DNA of 64,000 nucleotides from Paratinospora sagittata (lineage: Eukaryota > Streptophyta > Magnoliopsida > Ranunculales > Menispermaceae): NCBI GenBank assembly GCA_035771175.1, contig CM069589.1:32227701-32291700 (forward strand). The letters run 5' to 3'. A model generated the notes under the pieces. It did not search any database and was not told the origin of the DNA. It saw nothing but the letters and a program-made list of their open reading frames with translations. Shown in pieces: positions 22,701-35,344 of this stretch. How positions within the stretch are numbered: the stretch's first letter is position 1; each line of letters opens with the position of its first letter. A program made the position numbers and the translations under genes.

Positions 22701-25700
22701 AGAGGAAGTCCACATGGAGAGAAACAAATCCATGTGTCAAGGTTTAGTTTAGTGGTTTGCGTAATTATTTATTTTATCAATACAAATCAGAAAGGTGGAT
22801 TTGTCAGAATAAAATAAAAATAAATGTGTCCTTGTGCTAAATTTTTGAAATGTATTAGAGGCTGATAGAGCTGAAAAAAATTATGATTTTTTTTCTTCTC
22901 TCTACCCCTTCTCAATGAGACCCCTAATGGATCTCATCTCCTGAATGCTGAAAAGTTTTGAAATTTTAGTTTTCCTTTCCATCCGAGTGAACAAAAAAAA
23001 ATAAAAATGCTAGAGACCATTTTAAAAAATCTTTGGCAAGAAGAATTGCATGTTTGCCTCCTTTGGAAGAAGGAAATGCATCTTCTTTTGGTACTTAGTT
23101 CTGTGTGAGAGTGCTAATGAAATAGGTGCAACCATTGTGATGGATCTTCTTGGTATGTGTCTCGTACTTGGTCTAAATGTTCTTCTAGGATAGTTGCTTT
23201 TGAATCAAAATGATTAGTTTCCTCTAGTACAAGCTTTACTGCAAACTAGTTCTGGCGATAACTATCATTTATGGCCACCCCAACCCAATTGCTTGCTTTT
23301 GCCACTATTTGGGGATTGTTCAGGCTTTGTTTATATATGAAGTGATCTATGTATATTTTTATTTCATAATTATTTTATTGAGATCATGGTTTTACTGTAA
23401 TTATGTTGGGCATAGACTGTCTGCTTGAAGAAAACATAAGTTTGAAAAGTGTATTGAGACTCATGATTTCACATGATCTATAAAGATGTTCACGCATGTC
23501 CTAACAATTACTTGAATTACGTTTTGTCCATTGCCCTTTCTTTTGGATGTAATAATAGCATCATATTTTCAATGAATCTACAAAACTATGTCAGATCTGT
23601 CTCTTTTTCATCTGAGTTTTAATGATACCATTACAGCCTGTAAATGATTTGGATTTTCACCCTCAATCGACCGTCTTGATATCTGGGGCCAAAGATCACA
23701 CCATTAAGTAAGACATGCTCTAACTTTTCTGATTGATGGCATTTCAATAAATATCTTTCCTATTTTTATCCTTTTTGTGTTTGGTTTTATTGTTTCTTGA
23801 TAACCTAAGATTGGCAAAAAAGCTGGACTTTAAGTTGTTAGCAATAACTTTTCTTTATCATTTCATTCATAAACATGTTCTAAATAGTGTAAAATGATTT
23901 TCGAAAGTGCCTGTTTCTATTTTATCATGAGGATGCCTAAATTGTTCTTGATCATGATTATCTGCAGCTTCTGCACTATCTATTCTATGTGCCAGATATT
24001 TTCATGTGACCCACCCTTTTTAGCATGTCTGATTCGTGACTTTCAGCAAACTTTTGTTGAATTGCTTTGAATTCTTGCCTAAGTGGTATTTGTAGCTGTT
24101 GGATTTAAGGAATTTCATTATGGGCCAGAACCATAATGTTCAAAATAAGTTGAATTCAAAGTGGCAACATAGGATTCTTGTTGCTGATTCTATAATCTAG
24201 GCATAAGGCATTATGATGATGATTTATAATCTTGGATTTGGATATAAAACATTGAGGTTTGAACTTTGAAGTTTTTGATGAAAAGTTCCTGAATCCAACC
24301 AAGGCAGGGAGTCCAATGGTTCCTAATCAAAAAATTAATGAATCACAAAAATTATTGTGAAAATTTTGCTGACATGCTAGAGATGTCCCAGGCTACTCAT
24401 CTTTGATGATTATAAATAAAATGATGCTCTTTCCTTTGTACTGTTTCTGGACAAGCCTACTTTTTTTATTGTAATTTTTATACTCTAGTCTCTAATCTCT
24501 ATGCATGACTTATGCTGGAACATCCCTTTTATTTAGCTGAAATGTAAGCATAATCCCTCCAAACAAATTTATGTCTCTTTTTATGTATGATACAATAAGC
24601 TACTATCCTGTACTTTAAATTGGGCATTTCAACTTTTATCCCTAATTTCTGTAAATGCTACTCTTTTAATGTGTTCCTGGCCTAAAATTTTGGTACATGT
24701 TTGGTTCTTGAAGTTCTTAATTGAGTCTTTGCCAAAATGTTCATCATTGGCATGCATAAGATCACCAAATTATTTTTTCTCCAGTTTTGATGCTTCATTT
24801 AGTTGTTCTAAGAAAAACTTCCTTCTTTTTTTTCCAGATTTAAAGTGTAGTTTTTTATTTTACCTCAGGAAAATTTAAAATTAAACTCTATATGCAGGCA
24901 GGTTTTTTAAATGTTAATTTACCTGCGTGTGTGCATTTGTGTTGTCTTACATGTTCAACATATTACAAGATTCGTAATATCACTCATAAGAACCTCTAAT
25001 TCTTCGGTTGTACTGACTCTTTCCACTCTCTGAGACGTGTATGAACTCATGATGTTGTTATGAACACAAAATGATGCCCAGAAGTATCAACAAAGAACGA
25101 AAGCTAACTTTGCTGTAGACTTTGTATATGTAAAGTTTGGGATTAATTTTGAGGAAGTCTAACTCTACATAGAGAATTTGTGTAAAATATTATCATTTTA
25201 GAGAAGCTTAAACAGCCCATATCTAAATTGTGGGAAATATTATGTGTCTTTTGAGATATGCTAACATAAATGTAATTATACGCTTAAAACATATTAAATA
25301 CAAAGTATAAAAGTTTAGAGTATGATTTATGATCTCAATAATGCTTGATGCACATTGTGTTATTAATGAATTTGTTTTATGGCTTCTTTTTTAGCTTATG
25401 TAGAAATTTATGAGTTGATTAGCGTATAATTTATAGTTACAAGCTCTTTGTCTTTTTCAGGTCAATATTGAAGTCTTCAAACGTTATTTTATTTCTTCCT
25501 GTTGCGACCCTTTAAATTTAGTTATTGTAAAAGTGATTGATCTCCTCTCTTATTTCCAGTATTTAATTACTTCTTCAAATAGAAAATGTCAATGGTGTTG
25601 ATATCTTAACCTCGCTTTTGAAGGGTTAAAATCTTAAAGATTTGTTTTCTGAATTTTGAGAAATATTTCAATTTATTGCCTAACTTGATGGGGTTTTATG

Positions 25701-28700
25701 TTTTTCATTTACATTTGATTTGTAATTTCGTGATTATGAAATCACAAATTTTTGGTAGGAAGTTTGGGAAGTTCAAAGGACTTTCGTTCGATGGGAATCA
25801 ATGCTTAATAGATGTTCCAAATATTGGATTAATCTGTACGATGCACCATTATGTTTTCTCAGGTTCTTTGATTTTTCGAAAACAGTGGCAAAGAGAGCTT
25901 TTAGAGTCATACAGGTTTGTTGATAACTTTATCTGGCTTAGATTTTAAATTGGTACACAAAAGTTGAAAATGTGACTTTGTTGTGTCTAAATGATGTTCA
26001 AAGCTTTGTTCTTAAAATGACTCAGGATACACACAATGTGAGATCTGTGTCTTTCCATCCTTCAGGAGAATTTCTTTTGGCAGGTATTGTTTTGGTCTTT
26101 CATTCTTTGTTTCATTTGTTTTTCTATTCACTAACATCATACTCATCTCTTCTAGAATTGGATTCAACATATTAACTTAAATATAGTCAAATTATTGGCT
26201 GCTTGATTCACGTCACTGCTTGGTGTTCCCTTTAGAGAATATTTGGTAAACCAAGTTATTTTATGTAAGGTATTGGTAAATGAAATTAATTTGTGTAACC
26301 TATCCATATCATTAGTGCTTATTTCTCTATATTTACTTATATGAAATTGTAATTTGGTTCTAAATTCAGACATTCATATTTGAATTTGTACTATTTGTCG
26401 AATCTTTGAGTATGTTGCTCTTTAATTTGTCCCAAAACTTTGATTGTTGATGAGGATACTAAAATTTACAGGGACAGATCACCCTATTGCACATTTGTAT
26501 GATATAAATACCTTTCAGTGCTACCTATCAACAAATGCCCCTGAGATAGGAGTTAACGGTGCAATCAATCAGGCATGTCAATTTGTATGACAAATCTTCA
26601 TGTACTTGAATCCACCTTTTGAACATTGTATCACTTATTGATGAATTAGGTCAATTGTTGCTATCAGTCCATCTGTATTTTGTCATGCAGGTGAGATATT
26701 CATCTACCGGTGGCATGTATGTGACAGCATCCAAAGATGGCGTTGTTCGCATTTGGGATGGGGTAACTGCCCAGTGTGTGCGCTCCATACTAGGGGCCCA
26801 TGGTGCAACTGAGGCCACTAGTGCAAATTTCACGAAGGACCAAAGGTATTTAATAAATTTTTTTTGATGGAAACATTTTATTTCTTGTTTCATTTGACTT
26901 TTTTTTTTTTTTTTTTTTTTGGGAATGAGAAAAACAATTTACCTGGAGGATGCAAATGGCCGTGTTTATATTTACTATACATCTATCAATATGGTCTATT
27001 ACCTGCACCAATATACTCACTGTTGATGAAGTATGAACTTCTGGAGTCATTGTGCTGTCGTAGGCTGATTTTGGTGGAGAGAGGATATATGTGAGTATGT
27101 GTTATGTGGTTCTTACACTGAGCTGAACTACTCCCCCGCAGTCACACCTATGTAGGACATATATGTGAGTCTTTGTCCCTTAACTATAAGGTTTATTCAC
27201 CCGAGGTATGAAACCGAGTGGGGTGGGTGAATTGGATGAATTGATTAATGCAATTTGATATTCAAATGATTAATTTTTTGCAGTAAATCATACAAAAATA
27301 AAGAAAAAAAGGGCACAAGGATTTTTACAGCGTTTGAACAAACTCTTTCCTACATCCACTCCTAGAGAACTTCTCTGGGCTTCCACTATAGTTAATTCAC
27401 TTCATGGGCATAAATCAAGCCATTACAAACATCCTTGTTGAGGCTAAGGATGAACCCTTACAGATTGTTCCAACACCTAAAAATGCTAGTGTGTCTCTCC
27501 GTCACGACACAATCATTCCAAAAATTTGAAACCAACAAGTGACTCCCCTTCACTTAATATTCATTCCATAACTTGGAACTCAAGAGTGACTCCCCGTCAC
27601 TTTACAAATGAATCAATACAACTTTACAAATGGACCAATGCAAACAGATGAAAATGATTTACGACAATTTTCTTTCTCTTGAATAGCTTAACAAAAAAAT
27701 TTAAGATGAAGATGCATGGATAGAGCATTTGAAGTTGCATTTTGAAGGCTTAAAACTGTGACATTACACCTCAATCACTTTGAAGTCAAATCTCATTGAT
27801 TTTAACAATCAAGCTATATTCAAAATGTCATTAAGGGCTTGTGTTACCATTTTTTTGCGATGCATTGAATTGCTAGGTTTGTTCTCTCCTGCGGGAAGGA
27901 TTCCATGGTGAACCTATGGGAGGTTGGTACAGGAAGATTGGTCAAGCAATATGTTGGAGCCACACATACACAATTGCGTTGCCAGGTCTGTGAATATATT
28001 GACATTTTTGTTTTCTTATGAATTTGTTCATGTGCATTCTGGGTGTTTTTGTACTTTTTAGGAACCTGGTTTACTATTAGAACATAGAAATTTACGAGGA
28101 TTCTTCTTTAACACTATGCTTACATTACAAAAAAAAATTTGATGTCCACTATTTCTCCACTAGAGACAAATTTTCGAGGTTTGATTTTCAGCTTGGTTGC
28201 AACTTCAAAATTACATGTTTTCTTCTTGTTCAAGGCTTCAAGCACGTAAATTAATGATGATACTACCCTTGTGGCATTGATATCCAAAAATCTTTTGTTT
28301 GCAATCTCTTGAAATAACTGTTTTAATGATTATTTCTAGATCACTTGACATCCAATATATACTTCTATATGAAATGTATTTATAGTTTTAGATGCATTTT
28401 GTTTTTATTAGGATTTTATCTAGTAGTTTTAAGTTTAACTACCATTGTTATTTTTTATGCTTTTATCATACTCTTGTTTTCATTATTTTTAAAGGAACTC
28501 AACTCAAATCAACTTAAAAAAATCTCTTCCCAACAGCAAATAGTGCGCTATTTGGATTTGCTTATTCCACTCTATTTTTTCTACGGTGAAGTTTTCTATT
28601 ATATCTATAGTGATTGTATTACTTTAAATCTCTACCCATGTTTTTTTTTACATCACCATCTTCGTGATTATATCTATCATGATTATTGATTATTCTTTAC

Positions 28701-31700
28701 TAATACAAAGTTATTATTATTGACATGTCCAATGATCCCCTTTGTGTTTTGTTTAAACCCTCTTAATTGATCCTCTCTCATTTTATTTCGAAGTAGGGGC
28801 TACTCTTGCCATATCTCAAATATGTTTGTTTCTATATTTTGTTTAATGTTTTTTGAAGCCCATCCATCTTAACATTTGCATGTGTTCCACTTAATTTATG
28901 AAAGTATATTTCTTTGTCATCCAACATTATGTTCTATAAGGCATGATTGGCCTCATGATGGTCTTATAATTTTGTTTTTTCAACTTACAATTCGACATGC
29001 TGAATTGAAATTGATTCTTCTACTTAATTGAACACACGCCAAGTTATAATTCACATCGTCTCTTATTTATACCTCCTAATGAATTGTTAATTGGTAATCT
29101 TGACTTCTAGTCTTGACTCTCTGTACTTTTATTTTCGCATCCCCAAAAAATATATTTCATTTATTTAATTGTGTAGTTTTACAAATTTTGAATCCTTTGG
29201 ATTCTCAATTTTCTCTCCAAATCGTTAAGTTAGCATTAACTCTTGATTTAGTTTCATAAATTTACACAATATTATTAATGAAGAACATTCATTATAGAAT
29301 GCCATCCTGAATAATATTCATTCAATTCATTCATAACTCGTGCAAAATCAAGGTTTAAGCTGATCCTTGATGTTAACCAACAACAATTAAAAATTTTACT
29401 ATTTTTTTTGTTGGTATTTTTACTATGGTTAATCGGTTATTGCTTTATTATTCATATATATATATATATATATATACTCAAATATTTTCTAAAACCTATC
29501 ATATTATATCTCTTGATATTCTATCATAGATTTTTACTAAATTATAAAAATCATATGAAGGTCTTGTTTTCCTATACTTCTCTATTAGTCTCCAGTCTCC
29601 TAAGTAAATAAATAGCATCCAATGTTGATCTCCCAAACATAAATCCACATTGATTATTTGACACCATATATTTAGCTGTTACATTTTATAAATCTATTTT
29701 GTTAGCTTCTAAGTTCCATCTTTTTTAAACACTTACAAACCTCAATAGATATAGCATATTGTTCTAGAGCCTCACATTTTTATTTACTTCCGTAATACAT
29801 TTTCATATCACAATATGATTCAACTTTTGTTGGTCCACTTTTAAGGTGTGCTTAGTTTATGCTAAGAAAAAGCTATAGGACTCCCCATATTTTCAATAAA
29901 AAGAAGCATATAATGCTAGCCTTTTATTTTTAGGAGTTCTTATTATTTTTATTTGGTATTGGAGACTTGGAGTATTTGTCGGGGCTTATTTATTGAGTTG
30001 GAATGCAAAGTTTTAGTAGTTGTTCATTGGTTAGTTGGCTTTTTCTTTATTATTTGAAAAAAATCAAATGAAACTTCCCTGCGGCTGCATGGTATAATTT
30101 CATGCCACCTTTCTCTTACTACTCTTGATCATGGTTTATTCCGTCTATTGTTTGTTTCTGTTTCATTAATTAATTTTGGTGTTAGAACAAGTTCTCAGGC
30201 CTCTTGAACTTAGCTTGTTTACGATATATAATCATTAGTGGCCAATGGCCAAGGGATGATTTTTTATTAGATTCGGTCCAACAAGTGGTTATGTTAGTGT
30301 ATTGGGGTTCAGAAGGTGCTAATGATCATGAACCTTGGAAGGTGAATCATAGTATGAATGTGAAGAAACAATTGTTAGATGTGGCTCTAACATAGAGGGA
30401 AATCACTAGTTTGTGCTATGGGCATAATAAGTTTGTAGCATGTGTTATGGACTTGTCATTGCAGAGCAATGTGTCTAAGTTGACTGAACATGACACAAAC
30501 ATAGGATACATGTTTGACAACTTAGATCCATAGTTAGATGTGTCTCCTTGCATACTATGGGTTCCTTATTTTGCTTCTTTTGCATCTGTGATCAATCTCT
30601 CCTGATGATTTTGTAATGATTGATATTGACTAGAGCGCAATTAATTGAGCACCAAGATGACACAAAAGTGACGATGTGCGAGTGAGAAGAAATGACATGC
30701 CAAGAGATTGTGTGGAGAGTGAGAAAAACAGTATTTGTGTTATAGCATGTTCATTTATTTGTATTGCAACCTAAACCTTTTAATTACACCGTTGAGTTTC
30801 TTTAGCTATTGATTCTCTCCTTTTGATTCCCTGATACAAGACATACATGAGTTGAGTTCCAATGTAATTATGATTTTATTTTATTTTATATGGGTTGTTA
30901 TTTAATTTAGAGTTATATTTTGTTTAGGATTTTAGTTGGAATTTGAGTTAAACTAACAACAACTAGGATTCTTAAACAAACTCAAAGTCCAACTAAAATC
31001 CTAATCAAAATATAACTTTAAATTAAATAATAACCCAAATAAAGGTGAATAAAATAAAATAAAATAAATTTCGAATTACACTCGGGACTCAACTCATGTT
31101 TGTCTTGCATGATTGTAATTTCTATCATTTCCCTAAAAACATATTTTCCACTTTTTCATGCACTTATTCATCTTATCCGAGATTCATTAGGTTCATCATT
31201 TGAATTCAACTTTATAAATATGTGTGTGTATTATATATATGATAACCATGGGTATTCGGTTTTCCATCTAGACTAATCCCACAGACCCCCTAGTAGCTCG
31301 AGCGGGAGATGTCCCCAACAACCATCTGAGTCCCCCAATAGATATGCCTTCTCCTTGTGGGTTTCGAACTTAGGATGTCTGGGTTACGGCGTGCCCTAGT
31401 TTCCACCATATCATTGCTCGGATGGTTTCGTTTTTCCTTTTATGTTAATAATTGCTCTCCTTTTAAATTCCATTATCTAGTTCTTGAGTTGATAATCTTA
31501 CTTTTAAAGTACAATTTTATCTCCATATATATGTTTACTACAATGAGCTCATGCTGTGAGGTTACTCTCTCTCTTGGAATTGTCTTATATCCTTTACATG
31601 ATAATTGATTAACCTTTAGTTGGAAAAAAGCCTATTTCATTCTTCTTACATCGACTTTTAAGGGTTATGAAGGACAATCTCTCTTTTTAAAATATCTATT

Positions 31701-33807
31701 TGTAATTATAAGACCATAGGCTCTTGCGAAATGCAATTCCAACATCATTCCTAGTTCCAAACCCAAATACACCACGTACCAACTAACATCTCATATCCTA
31801 GATTCAGATGTTATGATATTAATAATAATATATTTATCGTTTCTTCTCAACAAAACCAAAAGAAAAAAAAAAAAAAAACCTCATATCCTAGATTCTCCTT
31901 ACATACATGTCTACTCAAATCTCCTCCTACATACAGTTTCTTTCCTTCAGGTATTCTTTGAATTACTCATCCGTATCCTCTGAAAATTGTGCTTTAATCT
32001 GTTGATCTAATCCTATTTGGTGTGGATCTACACTATCTTCTATTAGTAGTTTATTATTATATTATAATACTATATCACCTTTCCTTGTAACATTAACATC
32101 ATTTTTAACATTCTTATCTACATTTATTCCTACTCTATTTCTATTTTTATCTTATGTGGAATAATGGAATTTTGAATTTTATGTCTTCTACTTCTCTTGA
32201 TTTTGTCCAACCCGTTTAGTTTCTTGTGGCATACTTATGTTCAATTTTCTCCTTATATAGGATCTATGATCGTCATTCAATTCTGTGCTAGCACTCCTGT
32301 AGTCCAAGTTGCTAATTTAAGCCTATTATTATGGATTCCTGTAGTCCAAGTTGCAAATTTAAGCCTATTACGATGGATTAATTTCTTGGCACTCATCTAG
32401 AACGTACAAGAAAGGAGGAGGGGTCGCGTTAGGTAGCCGACAACTAGCAAAAACTTTGTATCAACTATGACATGAATTTGCTTAATCAGACTAGACGAAG
32501 GGTTAGGATGTCATAATTTAAGAATCTACGTAGCCCTTGATTGAGCGGAAGAGAGGAAGTGGATTCACGTAGTTGGAAAAAGTCTTAGTTATCTTGCAGG
32601 TACCAGAAAACTTGCTCATTTATTACTACATTTGGGCACCGATGTGATGCCCCTTGCTCATATTTTGGATCACTTCCAAAGTGCAAAACATCAATTAACT
32701 TGAATGGTACTGGCAGCTTAGCTTGTTGATTTTTAGAACGAGTGCTCTCTGCTATGGATAATCAGTTTGGTTGTCTACCACCAGAAGCTGTGAATGAAAA
32801 AGTCTCATGGATTCTCATGCTTTTAAATAATGTAGTGTTTTGTTGTATCCAAAAATAATAATAATAGTAATAATAATAATAATGGCCTTTGACTCTACTC
32901 TATCTTTTTTTTATTTTGTGAGAACAAATGAATTCGTGACTCCTTTCTTTGGTATTGGATCATTCAGTTCATCTTGAGCTATTTATCCAGTAACTATTCC
33001 ATATATACTTGCTGTTTGTTCTTGTAGTTCTCTTTAGCTCCCTTTTATCTTTGTAAATGTTTTTCAAAGAATAATAATAAACAATCTTGCTGGATAAAGG
33101 ATGTTCCTATCATGATAGCATTTATCTTCCTGAGAACCATGGTAAAATTATTCCTATATTGATTTTCTTGAAGGAAAGGCACAACTATTTCAAAATGGAA
33201 CTTTATCCTTAATAATTTGTATTTTATTTTTTCATGTTTTACTGAAGGAATAAATGGTTGATTTATTATCTATTTGTGCAGGCTGTGTTCAGTGAAACAG
33301 AAGAGTTTGTCCTATCTGTAGATGGACAAACCAATGAGGTTCGTGCATTTCCACCTACTTTTTTCCTTTTTTTCATTTTTGTGGAAAGAAAGATTATACC
33401 AATACGAGGGAAAATTCATGGACACGAGGGAAAAAATTGGAAGATTATAATAGAGTGGGAGAGGCCCACTCGATTATGATCTTCCAATTTTTCAGAGATA
33501 AATGCAGACTAATGAGAGAACTTGCGAGATAGAACGAGAACTTTTATCTTGTGACTTCAAAAAAGATTTCATCCTGGATCATGTCTATAGATCTCACTTG
33601 CTTTTTGATTTGATGCTACAATTGCTTTGATACTGATTTAATAAGTTGCAGATTGTTGTCTGGGATGCTTTGACTGCTGAAAAGGTAGCAAGGTGGCCAT
33701 CCAACCACATAGGCGCACCAAGGTGGCTCGAGCATTCACCAACAGAAGCATCATTAATCACTTGTGGGACTGACAGATCAGTCCGGTTCTGGAAGGAAAC
33801 TTTATAG
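13741..33807 (+). CDS. CSTF50: CstF50-like WD40 cleavage stimulation factor subunit
   Basis: Fourteen coding exons: 13741-13839, 13934-14017, 14112-14239, 18200-18272, 21878-21961, 22057-22143, 23637-23707, 25863-25914, 26026-26083, 26472-26572, 26691-26845, 27877-27985, 33282-33338 and 33652-33807. Together they total 1314 nt (437 aa plus stop), all in phase. The start is METSLEQSLQDAKLLREVNN and the C-terminus is RSVRFWKETL, both closely matching plant CstF50 (Arabidopsis At5g60940, about 429 aa as I recall). Residues ~1-70 form the N-terminal dimerisation-type region. Seven WD40 repeats follow from about residue 127, with blades ending in IKLFE, IKFFDF, AHLYDI, VRIWDG, VNLWEV, VVWDA and VRFWKE. 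CstF50 is the CstF subunit that helps recognise GU-rich elements during nuclear mRNA cleavage and polyadenylation. Introns 1, 3 and 10 use GC donors and the other ten use GT. Intron 12 is 5.3 kb and LINE-filled. No frameshift or stop is present. Confidence 0.95.
14240..18199. other. Intron 3 of the CstF50-like gene
   Basis: A 3.96-kb intron with a GC donor (CAG|GCAATT) and an acceptor CCAG|T at 18200. A second AG (GTGCAG) lies ten bases downstream and would break the frame if used. About 16150-17290 holds an antisense LINE fragment, listed separately. The remainder is AT-rich with no other feature recognised. Confidence 0.75.
16150..17290 (-). mobile_element. Antisense LINE fragment (endonuclease region) in intron 3
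   Basis: The plus strand resembles the reverse complement of a plant non-LTR retrotransposon 5' region. It has stop-rich but characteristic phrases such as TCATATCCACGCTC, CCATTAATATCTCC and CATTCAGTTTCTTGTAAGC. A related series occurs in the same order at 31640-32420. These phrases are antisense to the APE-type endonuclease domain as I recall it from plant LINEs. Decay is heavy, there is no open frame and the ends are undefined. Confidence 0.5.
20877..21703. mobile_element. hAT-like non-autonomous element in intron 4
   Basis: The outer parts form an imperfect inverted repeat (TTTTAAAAAGCATTTGAGG on the left, CCTCATGCTTTTTTAAA on the right). Internal copies of GAGGCTTAAGCCT-type palindromes lie at 20940-21020 and 21615-21655. 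The flanks both contain AACACT, which could be part of a target duplication but is not clean. It is AT-rich inside with no ORF. The class is uncertain. Confidence 0.4.
27120..27840 (-). mobile_element. Copia-like LTR fragment in intron 11
   Basis: Contains GTGGGTGAATTGG, then CAAGGATTTTTACAGCG, TCCTACATCCACTCC, and repeated CAAGAGTGACTCCCCGTCAC/CAAGTGACTCCCCTTCAC units. These follow the order seen in copia LTRs of this window (GGGTGAATTGG, TTTATAGTGGTTCGG, CATCCACTACC) but are clearly diverged. The boundaries are not defined. Confidence 0.45.
28345..29830 (-). mobile_element. Antisense LINE reverse-transcriptase fragment in intron 12
   Basis: The plus strand contains phrases such as TTGATCTCCCAAACATAAATCC and GTCTCCTAAGTAAATAAATAGC, which I associate with the complement of LINE RT coding sequence. 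It is heavily mutated. A long hydrophobic plus-strand frame at 28345-28689 is AT-rich noise from this region. Together with the endonuclease-like piece at 31640-32420 it may be one antisense element, because the order RT then endonuclease on the plus strand is correct for an inverted LINE. Confidence 0.45.
30834..31112. mobile_element. Foldback MITE, ~275 bp, in intron 12
   Basis: Arms of about 105-120 bp surround a ~28-bp loop (about 30952-30980). The arms meet as CATGAGTTGAGT at 30846 and ACTCAACTCATG ending at 31098, preceded and followed by AAGACATA / TTTGTCTT. Inside, ATTTTAGTTGGA pairs with TCCAACTAAAAT and TAAATTAAATAATAACCC with GGGTTGTTATTTAATTTA. No ORF. Exact ends and target duplication are unresolved. 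Confidence 0.8.
31640..32420 (-). mobile_element. Antisense LINE endonuclease fragment in intron 12
   Basis: The plus strand carries CCTACATACAGTTTC, CGTTTAGTTTCTTGTGGCATAC and ATCTATGATC, then GTAGTCCAAGTTGC. This matches the order of the fragment in intron 3 and my memory of the complement of plant LINE APE-endonuclease coding sequence. A 42-bp tandem duplication lies within it (32295-32336, 32337-32378). It is not functional. Confidence 0.5.
32295..32378. repeat. 42-bp tandem duplication
   Basis: TCCTGTAGTCCAAGTTGC begins at 32295 and again at 32337. The two copies differ at a few bases (GCTAATTT versus GCAAATTT, ATTATGG versus ACGATGG). Confidence 0.9.
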
Positions 33808-33924
33808 GTATTTGAAGGTGATATATATTGATCCTCCAGACATAAATTATGTGTAGATACAATATTTAACTGAATGAGGCAATAAGGACAGAAAATGAGT
33901 TTAAGAAAAAAGAAAGAAAGAAAG

Positions 33925-33930
33925 AATAAA
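33925..33930 (+). terminator. Candidate polyadenylation signal of the CstF50-like gene
   Basis: AATAAA lies 118 bases after the stop codon at 33805-33807, inside an AAAG-repeat tract. Spacing is plausible for a plant 3' UTR, but plant signals are loose, so this is only a candidate. Confidence 0.4.
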
Positions 33931-35344
33931 GATGTAATTGTCGTTACATATTAAAACCTCGTGATAAATGCGACATTCATAGTCATTGATAGATCCTTGG
34001 ATTTATTTTTGATGAGTAAAGAAGAGAAGCTATATAACTGTCAAATAGTTTATGGAAGAAGATGCCATTCTTGAAGGGAATATTGGTGAGTATGGATTAA
34101 GAATTTATTGCTGTTTAACTCACCTAAGCCATTTCCCAAGCATATGAAAAGGTTGCTATTTGGTGCTTCATTTTATTTTCTTTTGTAATCTACATTGACC
34201 TGATTCGTACCTTATGGTAGATTAAGATGGACTAATTTCGATATAATCAGGGTGATTTTGTTTCTTTCTTATTTAAATGGCAATTGAACTTGTTTATATG
34301 GATCCAATACAGGAATACAAAAGCTTAGTTTTATGTTCTCCAGGTAACATGCATGCAATAAATTGTACAATTTATTATGGGAACCATAGAGATTTTCTAT
34401 AATTGTCTTTATGAGATCGTCCATAGATTATATCTCTGCTATTCAACTTTTTAGAGCAAAGGATCAAAAATTGAATTTGTTTTGAACTTCCATCTCTTAA
34501 ATGCAGAATTAATTCATTGAAATCTAATTCTACATGGAGAATTTTTATCGACATTGTGAAAAATGTGTAAAGAAATCTTTGAGAAGGTTATATAAAGATC
34601 TATGCTTCTTTTAATATATGCAAAATGAACATAAATATATACCTAAAATTCATAAAATTATGAAATATAATGACTTAACAATAAAATTTATAATCTCTAT
34701 ATTGAGCAAGAAGTTATTTTGATTTTTATGTGGAGGTATACAAATTAATTATGCATAATTTGTAAATTACATATTATTTTGTTGATTTAAACTAGAGTTT
34801 TTAAAATCATATTTTGTTTTTTTCTTTAGTGATTCTTTAATTTCAATACATTAGATATGAAATTGTATATTAATCTCATATACTTATATTTTATTTGCTA
34901 ACGAAAGTTTAAGTTAGTATTTATTTATTTACTTTGGGTTTGAAAATTTTATTAAAAAAAAATAAAAATTAAAGGATTTTTTTTTTTGAGTTTTACAAAT
35001 TATTTTGATGTTTTATGGCACTTTAGTAGAGATTTTTCAATATTTAGCTTATATTTACTTCATAATTTATTTTAATTTATTTTTTCACCATTTTTTACTT
35101 CGTAATTTGATGATTGAAAAATTGATAAAATCTGATGGTATTTCAAAAACTTTATCAAATGTTCATACCTCAAAATAAGAGATCATTTAAAAGTCCACTA
35201 TTAATTGCAAGACAACACACTTCCTGCTGCTGTATGATGCTAGTTTTTACAATGATGCAGAGGAATGTATCCTTCATCTAATTCTTCTAGAAAGTAAGAT
35301 CTTACCAAAAAACAAAAAAGGCCTTTTGATTATAGTAGCAAGTT
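33931..35344. other. Intergenic stretch between two converging genes
   Basis: AT-rich. No open frame, tRNA or clear repeat was found. The CstF50-like gene (+) and the methyltransferase gene (-) converge here, so it holds both 3' UTRs. One A/T-rich part (34600-35160) is low complexity. Confidence 0.6.

Noticed and set aside
26864..27094. Open frame continuing past CstF50 exon 11
   Set aside because: The exon 11 donor GT at 26846 and the next exon at 27877 restore the conserved protein. The frame begins after a poly-T tract in the intron.
28345..28689. 114-codon hydrophobic frame in intron 12
   Set aside because: It lies in AT-rich antisense LINE sequence. Composition explains the run of F, L, I and Y.
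31255..31410. Second B-box-like motif (TTCGAAACCC on the minus strand)
   Set aside because: It could be a SINE fragment, but there is no poly(A) tail or target duplication to support it.
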